The translations under genes were made by a program, and so were the position numbers. Source: an uncultured Bacteroidales bacterium (lineage in GTDB: Bacteria; Bacteroidota; Bacteroidia; Bacteroidales; Paludibacteraceae). Taken from it: a stretch of 5,962 nt of DNA. The notes beneath the pieces were generated by a model, which was not told where the DNA came from, ran no database searches, and saw nothing but the letters and a program-made list of their open reading frames with translations. The stretch's first letter is position 1. Each line of letters starts with the position of its first letter. The stretch lies in the NCBI GenBank assembly GCA_900556095.1, contig USNU01000103.1:1-5962 (forward strand), read 5' to 3'. Positions 1 to 5,913 of this stretch are shown here, piece after piece.

Positions 1-119
1 ATCTTATTCATATCCATAGTAATAAGCAACGTCTTACTGCCCAAACGGGCAGCAGCACTTGCCGCTTCGCAACCTGCGTGACCGGCTCCTACTACTATAA
101 CATCATATTCAAAATCCAT
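1..119 (-). CDS. mnmG: MnmG (GidA), tRNA uridine-5-carboxymethylaminomethyl modification enzyme, N-terminus only
   Basis: Only the first 39 codons are in the window; the gene runs off the left edge. The translation begins [20 protein letters not shown] and continues into an alanine-rich helix and a second beta strand (LLITMDM). This is the FAD-binding Rossmann start of MnmG, with the dinucleotide-binding pattern GAGHAG at about residues 11-16. The family works with MnmE to install the carboxymethylaminomethyl group on U34 of certain tRNAs, using FAD, NADH and a folate one-carbon donor. ATG at 119-117 is the natural start because the fold begins directly after it. It lies 88 bp downstream of the yraN stop on the same strand. 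No TAnnTTTG promoter was seen in that gap, so co-transcription with yraN is possible (inference). Confidence 0.93.
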   Translation of the reverse strand, partial: MDFEYDVIVVGAGHAGCEAASAAARLGSKTLLITMDMNK

Positions 120-207
120 TGATTTTAACGGTGTTTTTTATCTTATTATCTTAAATAGATCTTTATACTAAAAATGGGCTTTTAAAGAATTGTAATTTCT
201 TTCGATT

Positions 208-648
208 TCAACGGATAATTTTACATCTATGCAGCCATCTCCATATACCACTGAAACTATTATTGCTTATTGTCTTGCACCGTGGTGCAAATGCATCAGG
301 CAGATAGGTTTGCTCTAGTACCTTGTGCGTGTTGCGGTCTAAAAGAATGCCTACAATATCAAACCGTGGCGATTTCTGTATATCGTTATAGCGGATATAC
401 GCGTTGGCTGCGGCAATAATTCGACGTCGTTTGCGTTCGTCTACATATTCCTCGGCACGCTTTCCTCCAAAGGTGGATGTACGTGTTTTTACCTCTACAA
501 AGGCTATCTCTTTGCGATTTTCGGCAATGATGTCTATTTCAAGATTCCCCATATGCCAATTGCGTTCAAGGATACGCAGTCCATTCTTTTTGAGTATCTT
601 AACCGCAATATCTTCGCCCATTGTTCCTATGAGATTATGTTCCGCCAT
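208..648 (-). CDS. yraN: YraN/UPF0102 family protein (PD-(D/E)XK nuclease fold)
   Basis: A 146-residue protein of the UPF0102 (YraN) family, which has a Holliday-junction-resolvase-like nuclease fold but no firmly established function. Visible motifs are G-E-D at residues 11-13, the strand NLEIDII with Glu37 and Asp39, and VEVKTR with Glu52 and Lys54; together these form the PD-(D/E)XK metal site. A basic helix (ERKRRR) and the strand RFDIVG follow, as usual. The start chosen is ATG at 648-646, giving MAEHNLIG, which matches how Bacteroidales members begin; the frame can be extended to a TTG at 669, but that adds an unrelated heptapeptide. Family members are usually about 120 residues, so the last 20 or so (after about residue 124) form an extra tail with aromatic and basic residues. 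A good promoter lies about 40 bp upstream of the start. Confidence 0.88.
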   Translation of the reverse strand: MAEHNLIGTMGEDIAVKILKKNGLRILERNWHMGNLEIDIIAENRKEIAFVEVKTRTSTFGGKRAEEYVDERKRRRIIAAANAYIRYNDIQKSPRFDIVGILLDRNTHKVLEQTYLPDAFAPRCKTISNNSFSGIWRWLHRCKIIR

Positions 649-685
649 ATAATATATGTATTCGCACAATACACCAATTTATCCG

Positions 686-717
686 CAAAGTTACAACAAA
701 ACTCTGGAATGTGCAAA
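686..717 (-). promoter_or_regulatory. Bacteroidota-type promoter for yraN
   Basis: Read on the minus strand, TTTG (714-717) is followed after exactly 20 bp by TAACTTTG (686-693). This matches the primary sigma factor consensus of Bacteroidota, TTTG at about -33 and TAnnTTTG at about -7. The element ends 37 nt before the yraN ATG at 648, leaving a short leader. A perfect match in both boxes with the same spacing as two other promoters in this window makes the call fairly strong. It was identified by eye and no transcript data are available. Confidence 0.7.
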
Positions 718-847
718 TTGTCTTACGAACTTCTCTCTCTCTCCTGATTGATTCTTTGTGTATGTTCTGTAGTTGATACGAAATGAGATGATGACATATT
801 AATTCCCCCTCATTTTTATGGATAACTTTTTACATACTATTATGTGG

Positions 848-897
848 TACCAAACAAAAAAGAGATTGCCAAAGAGCAATCTCTTTTTTGTTTGGTA
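848..897 (-). terminator. Intrinsic terminator downstream of efp
   Basis: A perfect 22-bp inverted repeat (848-869 with 876-897) encloses a six-base loop. The stem core, GAGATTGC paired with GCAATCTC, is flanked by A6 on one side and T6 on the other, followed by a further AT-rich stretch. The stem begins 11 nt past the efp stop codon, so it most likely ends the efp transcript. Because the A and T tracts are symmetrical, it would also work for plus-strand transcription, but no plus-strand gene ends here. Confidence 0.85.
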
Positions 898-908
898 TAT
901 GCTGTCGA

Positions 909-1472
909 TTAGCGGACGCGCTCGCAGTAACTGCCATCGCGGGTATCTACGCGAATCAACTCTCCTTCGTTGATGAACAGAGGTACACGAATTTCTGCGC
1001 CTGTCTCCAATTTTGCTGGTTTGAGGGTGTTGGTAGCTGTATCACCTTTAAGACCTGGTTCTGTATAAGCTACGGTTAACTCCACCTTGGTGGGCAGTTC
1101 GGCAAAGAGAATGGTGTCGGTCGAAGCGTCAGAAACTACGTCGCATACAAAGCCCTCTTTCAAGAAATCAACACCAGTAATCAGGTCGTGTGCGATAGGC
1201 ACTTGTTCATAGGTCTCTTGGTTCATAAAGATATAGTCATCTCCCTCTTGGTAGAGATATTGATACGGACGACGTTCTACACGTACATCTTCCAATTTCT
1301 CACCGATGTTGAAGCGGCGCTCCAATACACGACCATCAACTACATCTTTAAATTTTACACGCATGATTGTATTTCCTTTACCCGGTTTTACGTGGAGAAA
1401 CTCAATCACAAAATACAAACGGCCGTCCATACGAATACAAACGCCGTTCTTAACATCTTGAGAGTTAATCAT
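909..1472 (-). CDS. efp: Elongation factor P
   Basis: A 187-residue protein, the normal length for EF-P. It binds between the P and E sites of ribosomes stalled at polyproline stretches and promotes peptide-bond formation. The N-terminal KOW-like domain (about residues 1-63) carries the tip loop VKPGKGN, with Lys32 at the position that is modified in some bacteria. Two OB-type domains follow, and the C-terminus ends in IRVDTRDGSYCERVR, the conserved EF-P signature region. A lysine at the tip is compatible with beta-lysylation or with no modification; no epmA or epmB gene is visible here to decide. ATG at 1472-1470 fits the family start (MINSQDVKNG). The gene stands alone between its own promoter (1515-1546) and a strong terminator (848-897), so it appears to be a monocistronic unit. 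Confidence 0.96.
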   Translation of the reverse strand: MINSQDVKNGVCIRMDGRLYFVIEFLHVKPGKGNTIMRVKFKDVVDGRVLERRFNIGEKLEDVRVERRPYQYLYQEGDDYIFMNQETYEQVPIAHDLITGVDFLKEGFVCDVVSDASTDTILFAELPTKVELTVAYTEPGLKGDTATNTLKPAKLETGAEIRVPLFINEGELIRVDTRDGSYCERVR

Positions 1473-1514
1473 ATAATTTCTGATGAATAATTAAAATTTG
1501 CAGTATATGGACCG

Positions 1515-1546
1515 CAAAGGTACGCAAAAAAACTGAATTACACAAA
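1515..1546 (-). promoter_or_regulatory. Bacteroidota-type promoter for efp
   Basis: On the minus strand, TTTG (1543-1546) and TACCTTTG (1515-1522) are separated by 20 bp, a full match to the TTTG/TAnnTTTG consensus. The -7 box ends 42 nt before the efp ATG. The bases after the box continue as CGG, as at the yraN promoter. No Shine-Dalgarno sequence is apparent; the leader just before the ATG is AT-rich. Confidence 0.75.
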
Positions 1547-1570
1547 TTCATATTAAATAATTTCGTATTC

Positions 1571-1602
1571 TTTGCATAATAATTCATTTTTTCGTATCTT
1601 TG
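1571..1602 (+). promoter_or_regulatory. Bacteroidota-type promoter for the marC-queG-rpiB-radical SAM operon
   Basis: TTTG (1571-1574), a 20-bp spacer and TATCTTTG (1595-1602) match the Bacteroidota primary promoter consensus in both boxes. The -7 box ends 38 nt before the marC ATG. It is divergent from the efp promoter, with 24 bp between the two -33 boxes, so the promoters are back to back and not overlapping. No other comparable promoter was seen before 4347, so it may drive all four downstream genes (inference). Confidence 0.75.
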
Positions 1603-1640
1603 CGTGCTGAAAAAATTATTCACCTAAAAAACATCTGTGT

Positions 1641-2249
1641 ATGGAAAATATCTTCTCTTCTCTTGACATTTGGCAGATATTGCCTGCCTTTGTGTTTTTG
1701 ATTGCCATTATTGATCCTCTTGGCAATATGCCTATCACCATGGCTATGGAGCAAAAAGGGACCAAAATCAGTCCATGGCGTGTATCGCTAGCCTCTGCCA
1801 CTATACTGATTGGTTTTTTGCTGTTAGGCGAATGGATACTAAAACTTTTTGGCGTTAAAATTGAGTATTTCGCCATTGCGGGAGGGTTTATTATCTTCTT
1901 GATGGCATTGGAGATGATATTGGATGTAACGTTTTTCAAAACCGACATCGGAGGTTCGGGCAACCTGGTGCCGTTGGCATTCCCAATGTATGCCGGTCCG
2001 GGGGCTTTTACCGCACTGATTGCAATGACGGCAGAGTACTCCACACCAAACTTGATTTGCGCTGTGCTGCTCTGTATTGTGGTGCTGTTTATTATCCTTA
2101 CTGCCACGAGTTGGCTGATGAAATATTTGGGCAACACCTCAATTTATATTATCCGTAAGTTCTTTGGTATTATTGTATTGGCGATTGCCTGCCAGTTGAT
2201 ATTTGGTAATTTTGCGCTTGTTCTGCACAACGTTATTTTTCAAGGATGA
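1641..2249 (+). CDS. MarC family (UPF0056) integral membrane protein
   Basis: A 202-residue, very hydrophobic protein with about six membrane segments, near residues 10-30, 48-70, 74-95, 110-131, 136-160 and 170-196. Family motifs are visible: IDPLGN (residues 24-29, the usual N/DP-x-GN of the first helix), AIAGG (78-82), and VPLAFPMYAGPGA (110-122), the conserved segment of the fourth helix. The length is normal for MarC. The family lies in the inner membrane; its substrate and function are not settled, and the old link of E. coli MarC to multiple antibiotic resistance has not held up. The start ATG is preceded by an AT-rich leader without a Shine-Dalgarno sequence. Its TGA stop overlaps the ATG of the next gene (ATGA), indicating translational coupling with the queG-like gene. 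Confidence 0.9.
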   Translation: MENIFSSLDIWQILPAFVFLIAIIDPLGNMPITMAMEQKGTKISPWRVSLASATILIGFLLLGEWILKLFGVKIEYFAIAGGFIIFLMALEMILDVTFFKTDIGGSGNLVPLAFPMYAGPGAFTALIAMTAEYSTPNLICAVLLCIVVLFIILTATSWLMKYLGNTSIYIIRKFFGIIVLAIACQLIFGNFALVLHNVIFQG

Positions 2250-2896
2250 CCGAAACGGATATTCGTCAGGCGGCTTTGGAGGTTTGTTTTGACGATTGCG
2301 GCATCGCCACGGCTATGCGTTTAGACCGCGATGCGCAGTATATGGACAACTGGGTGGCGCATGGGTTGCATGGTAATATGGAATACTTGGAACGCAACCG
2401 TGAGAAAAGGTACGACCCGAGTGAGTTGGTTGAAGGGGGCAAGACGGTGGTAGTCTGTCTGCTTACTTATGCGAAGTCAGGACACGATTATCATCGTGCG
2501 GTGAAGTCAAAATTGTATCAATTAGACGCCCTTTTGCGGGAACGTTTCGGTGATGAAATTGTATCGGATAGTCAGCATATATTCTGCGACTCAGCACCAT
2601 TTTTAGAACGCCGTTGGTCGGTCTTGGCGGGACTCGGACAGATAGGACGCAACCATCAACTCATTCACCCCACGCTTGGCAGTATGGTACATCCTGGTGA
2701 ATTGGTATTGCAAGTGGAGGTTGAGGCAATGCCGAAACCAATACCTAAAGACATCTGTGCCGATTGCCATCGTTGCGAAGAAGCCTGCCCTACAGGCGCA
2801 TTGCGCAATTCTGTATGGGACGCTCGTCTATGTATCGCTTACAAGACACACCATTGTCTGGTTTGCCAAGAAGCCTGTCCGTACAACAATGCATAA
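2246..2896 (+). CDS. queG: Short QueG-like epoxyqueuosine reductase (DUF1730 / double 4Fe-4S)
   Basis: A 216-residue protein matching QueG, the cobalamin- and [4Fe-4S]-dependent enzyme that reduces epoxyqueuosine to queuosine at tRNA position 34. The N-terminal DUF1730 part shows GLHGNMEYLERNREKRYDP (about 40-58). The core FCDSAPFLERRW (113-124) contains Asp115, the position of the proposed catalytic acid in QueG, and is followed by GLGQIGRNHQLI. Ferredoxin-like cysteines are Cys171, 174, 177 and 181, then 196, 204, 207 and 211, so all eight ligands for two clusters are present. It is strikingly short. The loop that normally lies between the RC-x-x-Y strand and the last Cys group lacks about 20 residues, and the C-terminal extension (HEAT-like repeats in longer members) is missing. 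No related sequence was seen in the short gap after the TAA, so this is not a simple frameshift. Activity is plausible but not assured. Confidence 0.8.
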   Translation: MTETDIRQAALEVCFDDCGIATAMRLDRDAQYMDNWVAHGLHGNMEYLERNREKRYDPSELVEGGKTVVVCLLTYAKSGHDYHRAVKSKLYQLDALLRERFGDEIVSDSQHIFCDSAPFLERRWSVLAGLGQIGRNHQLIHPTLGSMVHPGELVLQVEVEAMPKPIPKDICADCHRCEEACPTGALRNSVWDARLCIAYKTHHCLVCQEACPYNNA

Positions 2897-2924
2897 TTTA
2901 TAATTTTACAAATTCTTTTCCACT

Positions 2925-3374
2925 ATGCTTCCATATAAACAATTGCATATCGCTATTGCGTCTGATCACGCAGGCTATGCGCTCAAGCAGAAAGTACGTC
3001 AGTTCCTTGAGGAGCAAGGCGCACAGGTAACCGACTACGGTTGCTACTCCACGGAGAGTTGTGACTACCCCGACTACGCACATCCTATGGCTGCGGCTAT
3101 TGAGGAGGGAAAAGCCGATATGGGTGTGGCAATCTGTTCTACGGGCAATGGTATCTGTATGACCGCCAATAAACACCAAGGTATCCGTGCCGCACTCTGT
3201 TGGGACGAACCATTGGCACGCTTGGCACGCCAGCATAACAATGCCAATGTTCTTGGTCTTCCTGCTAATTTTATTACCGAGGAAAAGGCCATTCAATTAG
3301 TGCAGATATTCTTCTCTACGGATTTCGAAGGCGGTCGCCATGAGCGTCGTGTCAATAAGATTCCGTGTAAGTAG
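2925..3374 (+). CDS. rpiB: Ribose-5-phosphate isomerase B
   Basis: A 149-residue RpiB/LacAB-family enzyme, normal in length. It interconverts ribose 5-phosphate and ribulose 5-phosphate in the cytoplasmic pentose phosphate pathway. Visible signatures are IASDHAGYALK (residues 11-21, phosphate and sugar binding), DYPDYAH (47-53), and AICSTGNG (69-76), with Cys71 at the position of the catalytic base. NKHQGIRAALC follows, then ARQHNNANVL (101-110) with the ring-opening His104, and FEGGRHERRV near the C-terminus. The LacA/LacB galactose-6-phosphate isomerases are related, but the single complete chain with active-site Cys, and no lac genes nearby, favour RpiB. The start ATG follows a 28-bp AT-rich gap after queG, and the 3' end overlaps the next gene by 35 nt. 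Its place in the operon with marC and queG does not suggest a shared pathway. Confidence 0.95.
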   Translation: MLPYKQLHIAIASDHAGYALKQKVRQFLEEQGAQVTDYGCYSTESCDYPDYAHPMAAAIEEGKADMGVAICSTGNGICMTANKHQGIRAALCWDEPLARLARQHNNANVLGLPANFITEEKAIQLVQIFFSTDFEGGRHERRVNKIPCK

Positions 3375-4347
3375 AACTATCAACCAACTGCGCTGTTGGT
3401 TCTCTTATGCGCTGTCCTTTTGTGGGATAGTGCATGTGCGGCATTTGCCTACATTTGTGTCGGTAGAACCTGCTAATTTCTGTCAACTGCGCTGCCCCGA
3501 GTGCCCTGTTGGTATGGGTGGTGGGCATCCTCAACAGGGCATGGCGGAACTATTGCACCCAGAAGTATGGCAGATGTTGTTGTGCGAGATTATGCCCTAC
3601 GCACATACGATACAGTTCTATTTTCAAGGCGAACCACTGCTTAACCCCGACTTGCCAAAGATGATACACGAGGCACACGAGGCGGGGATATATACCATTG
3701 TGTCCACCAATGCACAGGAGATAACACCACGCCTGGTGGATGCTCTTGTGCAGAGCGGATTGAACCGAATTATTATTTCTTTGGACGGCTTGTCGCCCAA
3801 GTCATATAATGCCTATCGTATTGGGGGAGATTTTGAGAAAGTGCGTGAGGCACTGCGTATTCTGCACACTACCAAGCATCGTCTCCATAGTCGTACTCCT
3901 GTTATCGAATGGCAGTGCTTGCGCCTGCGTACAAACGAACACGAGTGGGCGGAGATACGACGGGTGTATCGTCAATGGGGAGCTGATTGTCTGACCTTTA
4001 AGACAGCCCAATTATACGACTACGCCAGCGGTAATCCGCTTATGCCTACCAATCCACGTTATGCTCGTTATTTTTGCGGAAAGGACGGACAATATCATCT
4101 AAAACAAACGCTTTGGCGACACCTATGGCACATTTCCGTTCCTTGCTACCGTCTCTGGTCGGGAGGTGTCATTACCACATCTGGCGAGGTATTGCCTTGT
4201 TGCTACGACAAGGCGCACACTTATTCTTTCGGCAATATCCATACTGCTTCTCTTTCTACACTATTCCGTTCCGATAAAGCAGATACTTTCCGCCAATCTG
4301 TTCTCCATAACGAAGACATTACCATCTGTCGTAACTGCAACCGATAG
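3340..4347 (+). CDS. Radical SAM protein with a short SPASM/twitch-like C-terminal domain
   Basis: A 335-residue radical SAM enzyme of unknown substrate. The SAM [4Fe-4S] motif is CQLRCPEC (Cys48, 52, 55), preceded by the usual strand TFVSVEPANF. FQGEPLLNPDL (95-105) is the GEP-type SAM-binding motif, and IISLDG (145-150) is a core strand of the barrel. The C-terminal part has PCYRLW (Cys269), then G282 and PCC (Cys287, 288), fitting the SPASM start C-x(9-15)-G-x4-C, and ends with CRNC (Cys330, 333) two residues before the stop. A full seven-Cys SPASM would need more cysteines after this, so it probably binds one auxiliary cluster. The start at 3340 gives an amphipathic N-terminal segment before the barrel and a 35-nt overlap with rpiB. 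No precursor peptide gene was seen beside it. Related enzymes act on peptides or small molecules; I cannot say which. Confidence 0.85.
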   Translation: MSVVSIRFRVSRTINQLRCWFSYALSFCGIVHVRHLPTFVSVEPANFCQLRCPECPVGMGGGHPQQGMAELLHPEVWQMLLCEIMPYAHTIQFYFQGEPLLNPDLPKMIHEAHEAGIYTIVSTNAQEITPRLVDALVQSGLNRIIISLDGLSPKSYNAYRIGGDFEKVREALRILHTTKHRLHSRTPVIEWQCLRLRTNEHEWAEIRRVYRQWGADCLTFKTAQLYDYASGNPLMPTNPRYARYFCGKDGQYHLKQTLWRHLWHISVPCYRLWSGGVITTSGEVLPCCYDKAHTYSFGNIHTASLSTLFRSDKADTFRQSVLHNEDITICRNCNR

Positions 4348-4371
4348 TTGGAATCTTGTGTCAACTATCGG
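4341..4371. terminator. Candidate bidirectional terminator between convergent genes
   Basis: CCGATAGTTG (4341-4350) and CAACTATCGG (4362-4371) form a perfect 10-bp stem, with a possible extra G-U pair and a loop of about 9-11 bases. The left arm includes the TAG stop of the radical SAM gene (4345-4347), and the right arm ends 33 bp before the 3' end of the convergent regulator gene. There is no T-run on either side, so intrinsic termination would be weak. The position between converging genes still supports a role in 3'-end formation or transcript protection. Confidence 0.5.
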
Positions 4372-4404
4372 ATAAACACCGTATATTCACAGGGGAATCA
4401 CCTA

Positions 4405-4815
4405 CTAATCACCCACTCTTGATAAATGGAAGTAAGCAGAAAGTTCTTGGGTGGTAGGTAAGGCGGCATGATCGCTAAACCATTGGTCAAGATCCATTTG
4501 CGGGTCGCCGAGACGGTCGCGTATTTTCTGGCGGCGGTTCCAAATGGTACGATCGGATATATTGAGCAAAAACGCAATATCGCTATTGCAGAAACCAAGG
4601 ACACCAAGAACTATCACCTGCTCATCTTGGGTAGTGAGCAGCGGATGTTCAGTTCTCAAATGCTCAAGCAATCCTCCATACAACGCATTAAAGTTTTGTC
4701 GCAACTCTTGCCAGTTTTTTTCTTTTGTAAAGACGATTTGCTCCAAATAATCTCTTACTTCCCGCGGCAGTTTAGCGGAAATATCCTCTACGTGCAAGTG
4801 CTTTGCCATATCCAT
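4405..4815 (-). pseudogene. 3' fragment of the regulator: LuxR-like HTH domain
   Basis: This is the open part after the internal stop. The first ATG in frame is at 4815-4813 and would give a 136-residue soluble protein starting MDMAKHLH; a TTG at 4839 is also possible. It contains the linker helices ISAKLPREVRDYLEQ and a C-terminal HTH of the LuxR type: LLTTQDEQVIVLGVLGFCNSDIAFLLNIS, then DRTIWNRRQKIRDRLG, the recognition helix with its RR-x-KIR-x-RLG ending. About 25 residues follow before the TAG at 4405. If re-initiation occurs, a DNA-binding domain detached from its membrane sensor would be made. This is speculative, since no promoter or ribosome-binding site was identified. Confidence 0.6.
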
Positions 4816-4860
4816 ACGCTGGTGAAGTTGTTGGCGCAAAGCATTTCGTTTCTCGTTTAA

Positions 4861-5625
4861 TTATGCGTTCAATGCGAGGATATTTGCCTGCATAGCTTGC
4901 TCTTTTTGCCGATGAAGCATACGTTTGTAGTGGTAGATAAAGAGAACTATTAGCAGGATGATGATAAAACCGGACGCACCTGCACCGATGGTTATCCACA
5001 GGCGTTGGCGGCTAATCGTCAGCCGGAGCGTCTTTTGCTGCTCTTTCTCGAGGTCGTATTGACGAGATATAAGGTAGGTGCGAACATGGGCATCTTGTTT
5101 TACCCGTTGTCGAAACTGTCTATACACTTGTTGCAACAAATCATAAGCAAGCGCGGGTTCGTTTTCTTGATAGAGAAGTTGGCTTTGCAAATCATTGTAT
5201 TTCTCACGGCTCCAATCCAAAAATGCCGTATCTTGGGAGAATAATTGCAGATAAGTTTGAGCTTTTTCTGCCTCTCTATGTCGGATATAGTATTCCGTCG
5301 GATAGTGGGCATAACGAGTTTTATACAGCGAATCTACAAGATACAAACTAATCTTCAGCAGGCTGTCAGGTGGACATAGTTTAAGATTATATTCTTTTTG
5401 CCAAAGTGTACTCAGATAGACCAATGTGTCATGCTGCTGAAGTGCATAATCCATTGCCATATCATAGTATATGGTTTGCGTACTATCATTGCTTTCCGAT
5501 AACATTCGTGCAATATCCCGACAACAATATGCAGCACGCTTTGTATCGCCGGCTTGTTGATAATAAGGTAAGGCTTGCAGGTATTTTTCCAATGAAAGGT
5601 GGAACAATATTTCGCTCTCAAAAAG
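4861..5625 (-). pseudogene. 5' fragment of the regulator: TPR-like helices, membrane helix, start of coiled coil
   Basis: About 254 codons from the upstream stop to the TAA at 4861-4863. The only start candidates near the front are non-ATG codons such as TTG at 5607. Helical segments rich in Tyr, Leu and Ala (LEKYLQALPYYQQAGDTKRA, then AMDYALQQHD, and PALAYDLLQQVYRQF) are TPR-like. Counting from the TTG at 5607, a hydrophobic membrane helix covers about residues 203-226, followed by the basic stop-transfer stretch HYKRMLHRQKEQ. The segment after the membrane helix would be cytoplasmic and is cut off after NILALNA. Without a signal sequence upstream of the TPR part, correct insertion in the membrane is doubtful. 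Confidence 0.6.
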
Positions 5626-5667
5626 TTATTATCTATGAAATGATGTTTACAGAAGATTTGCTTTTAA

Positions 5668-5892
5668 GACTTGCTGCTGAAGATTGAATCTTGTTATGTA
5701 GTGTGCATTTCCTATATGGCATTTGCACACACTACACCATATATGACAAAATATGAAACCACCGAAAGCGTATTTGCAGGTGGTGTGTTGGAAATATTGC
5801 TTGCCGATTGGCAAACAGGCGAATACATATTGCGTTTGCAAGACAAAGAGAATATAGTACAAGGAGAGTTTGCTCTCCAATATCAACATTAA
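5668..5892 (+). pseudogene. C-terminal fragment resembling a DUF3244-type secreted protein
   Basis: An open frame of about 74 codons after a TAA at 5665-5667, with a TTG at 5671 or an ATG at 5716 as possible starts. The C-terminal part, with a Gly-Gly-V-L-E-I strand, then WQTGEYILRLQD and VQGEFALQ, looks like the last beta strands of small Bacteroidota secreted proteins of the DUF3244 kind (G-E-Y-x-L followed by G-E-F-x-L). Such proteins are usually about 110-130 residues with an N-terminal signal peptide; here neither the signal nor the first strands can be found in any frame upstream. It sits 21 bp before the next gene start, suggesting that the two were co-transcribed. The family assignment is from pattern memory and is tentative; it could be an unrelated beta-sandwich. 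Confidence 0.45.
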
Positions 5893-5913
5893 CCAACTAA
5901 AATACTTTCTAAA

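Larger units (their letters stand above)
4405..5625 (-). pseudogene. Disrupted TPR / transmembrane / LuxR-type HTH regulator (whole remnant)
   Basis: One reading frame of about 407 codons, broken only by a TAA at 4861-4863. Read through the stop, it has the layout of a common Bacteroidota regulator: helical TPR-like repeats, one membrane helix, a cytoplasmic coiled coil, and a C-terminal LuxR-like helix-turn-helix. The coiled coil is continuous across the stop (NILALNA, stop, LNEKRNALRQQ), so the two halves belonged together and the lesion is a single-base change to TAA, not a frameshift. At the 5' side, the frame opens right after a TAA at 5626-5628. It has no ATG, no signal peptide and only the later helices of the TPR region; family members are usually 500-600 residues and begin with a lipoprotein or secretion signal. 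It is therefore truncated at the N-terminus as well. I infer a pseudogene; a sequencing error could explain the stop but not the missing front. Confidence 0.75.

Noticed and set aside
649..669. TTG at 669 as the start of yraN
   Set aside because: The extra seven residues match nothing in the family, whereas ATG 648 gives the typical MAEHN-type start.
731..743. Short TC dinucleotide run upstream of yraN
   Set aside because: It is too short and lies outside the promoter boxes and any coding frame, so no role can be argued.
718..847. Possible small gene or RNA between the yraN promoter and the efp terminator
   Set aside because: I saw no plausible start with a conserved-looking product, no complete promoter on either strand and no structured element apart from the terminator.
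1616..2137. A 173-codon open frame on the minus strand, opposite marC
   Set aside because: It is antisense to a clear MarC gene, its residues are a low-information mirror of the marC codons, and it resembles no family known to me.
2898..3296. A 132-codon minus-strand frame opposite rpiB
   Set aside because: It lies almost entirely inside the well-conserved rpiB gene and begins and ends without any promoter or family match.
4861..4863. TAA as a reassigned or programmed read-through codon
   Set aside because: Other genes here use TAA as their ordinary stop (efp, queG), and no read-through signal was seen; a nonsense mutation is simpler.
5406..5687. A plus-strand frame of 93 codons overlapping the regulator and ending at 5687
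   Set aside because: Most of it is antisense to the TPR region. I considered whether its tail (from ATG 5592) was the missing front of the DUF3244-like fragment after a frameshift, but it has no signal peptide and no convincing match.
5698..5735. Imperfect hairpin (GTAGTGTGCA with a bulged partner at 5724-5735)
   Set aside because: It has a 16-base loop, a two-base bulge and no T-run, and lies inside the DUF3244-like frame; a chance pairing is likely.
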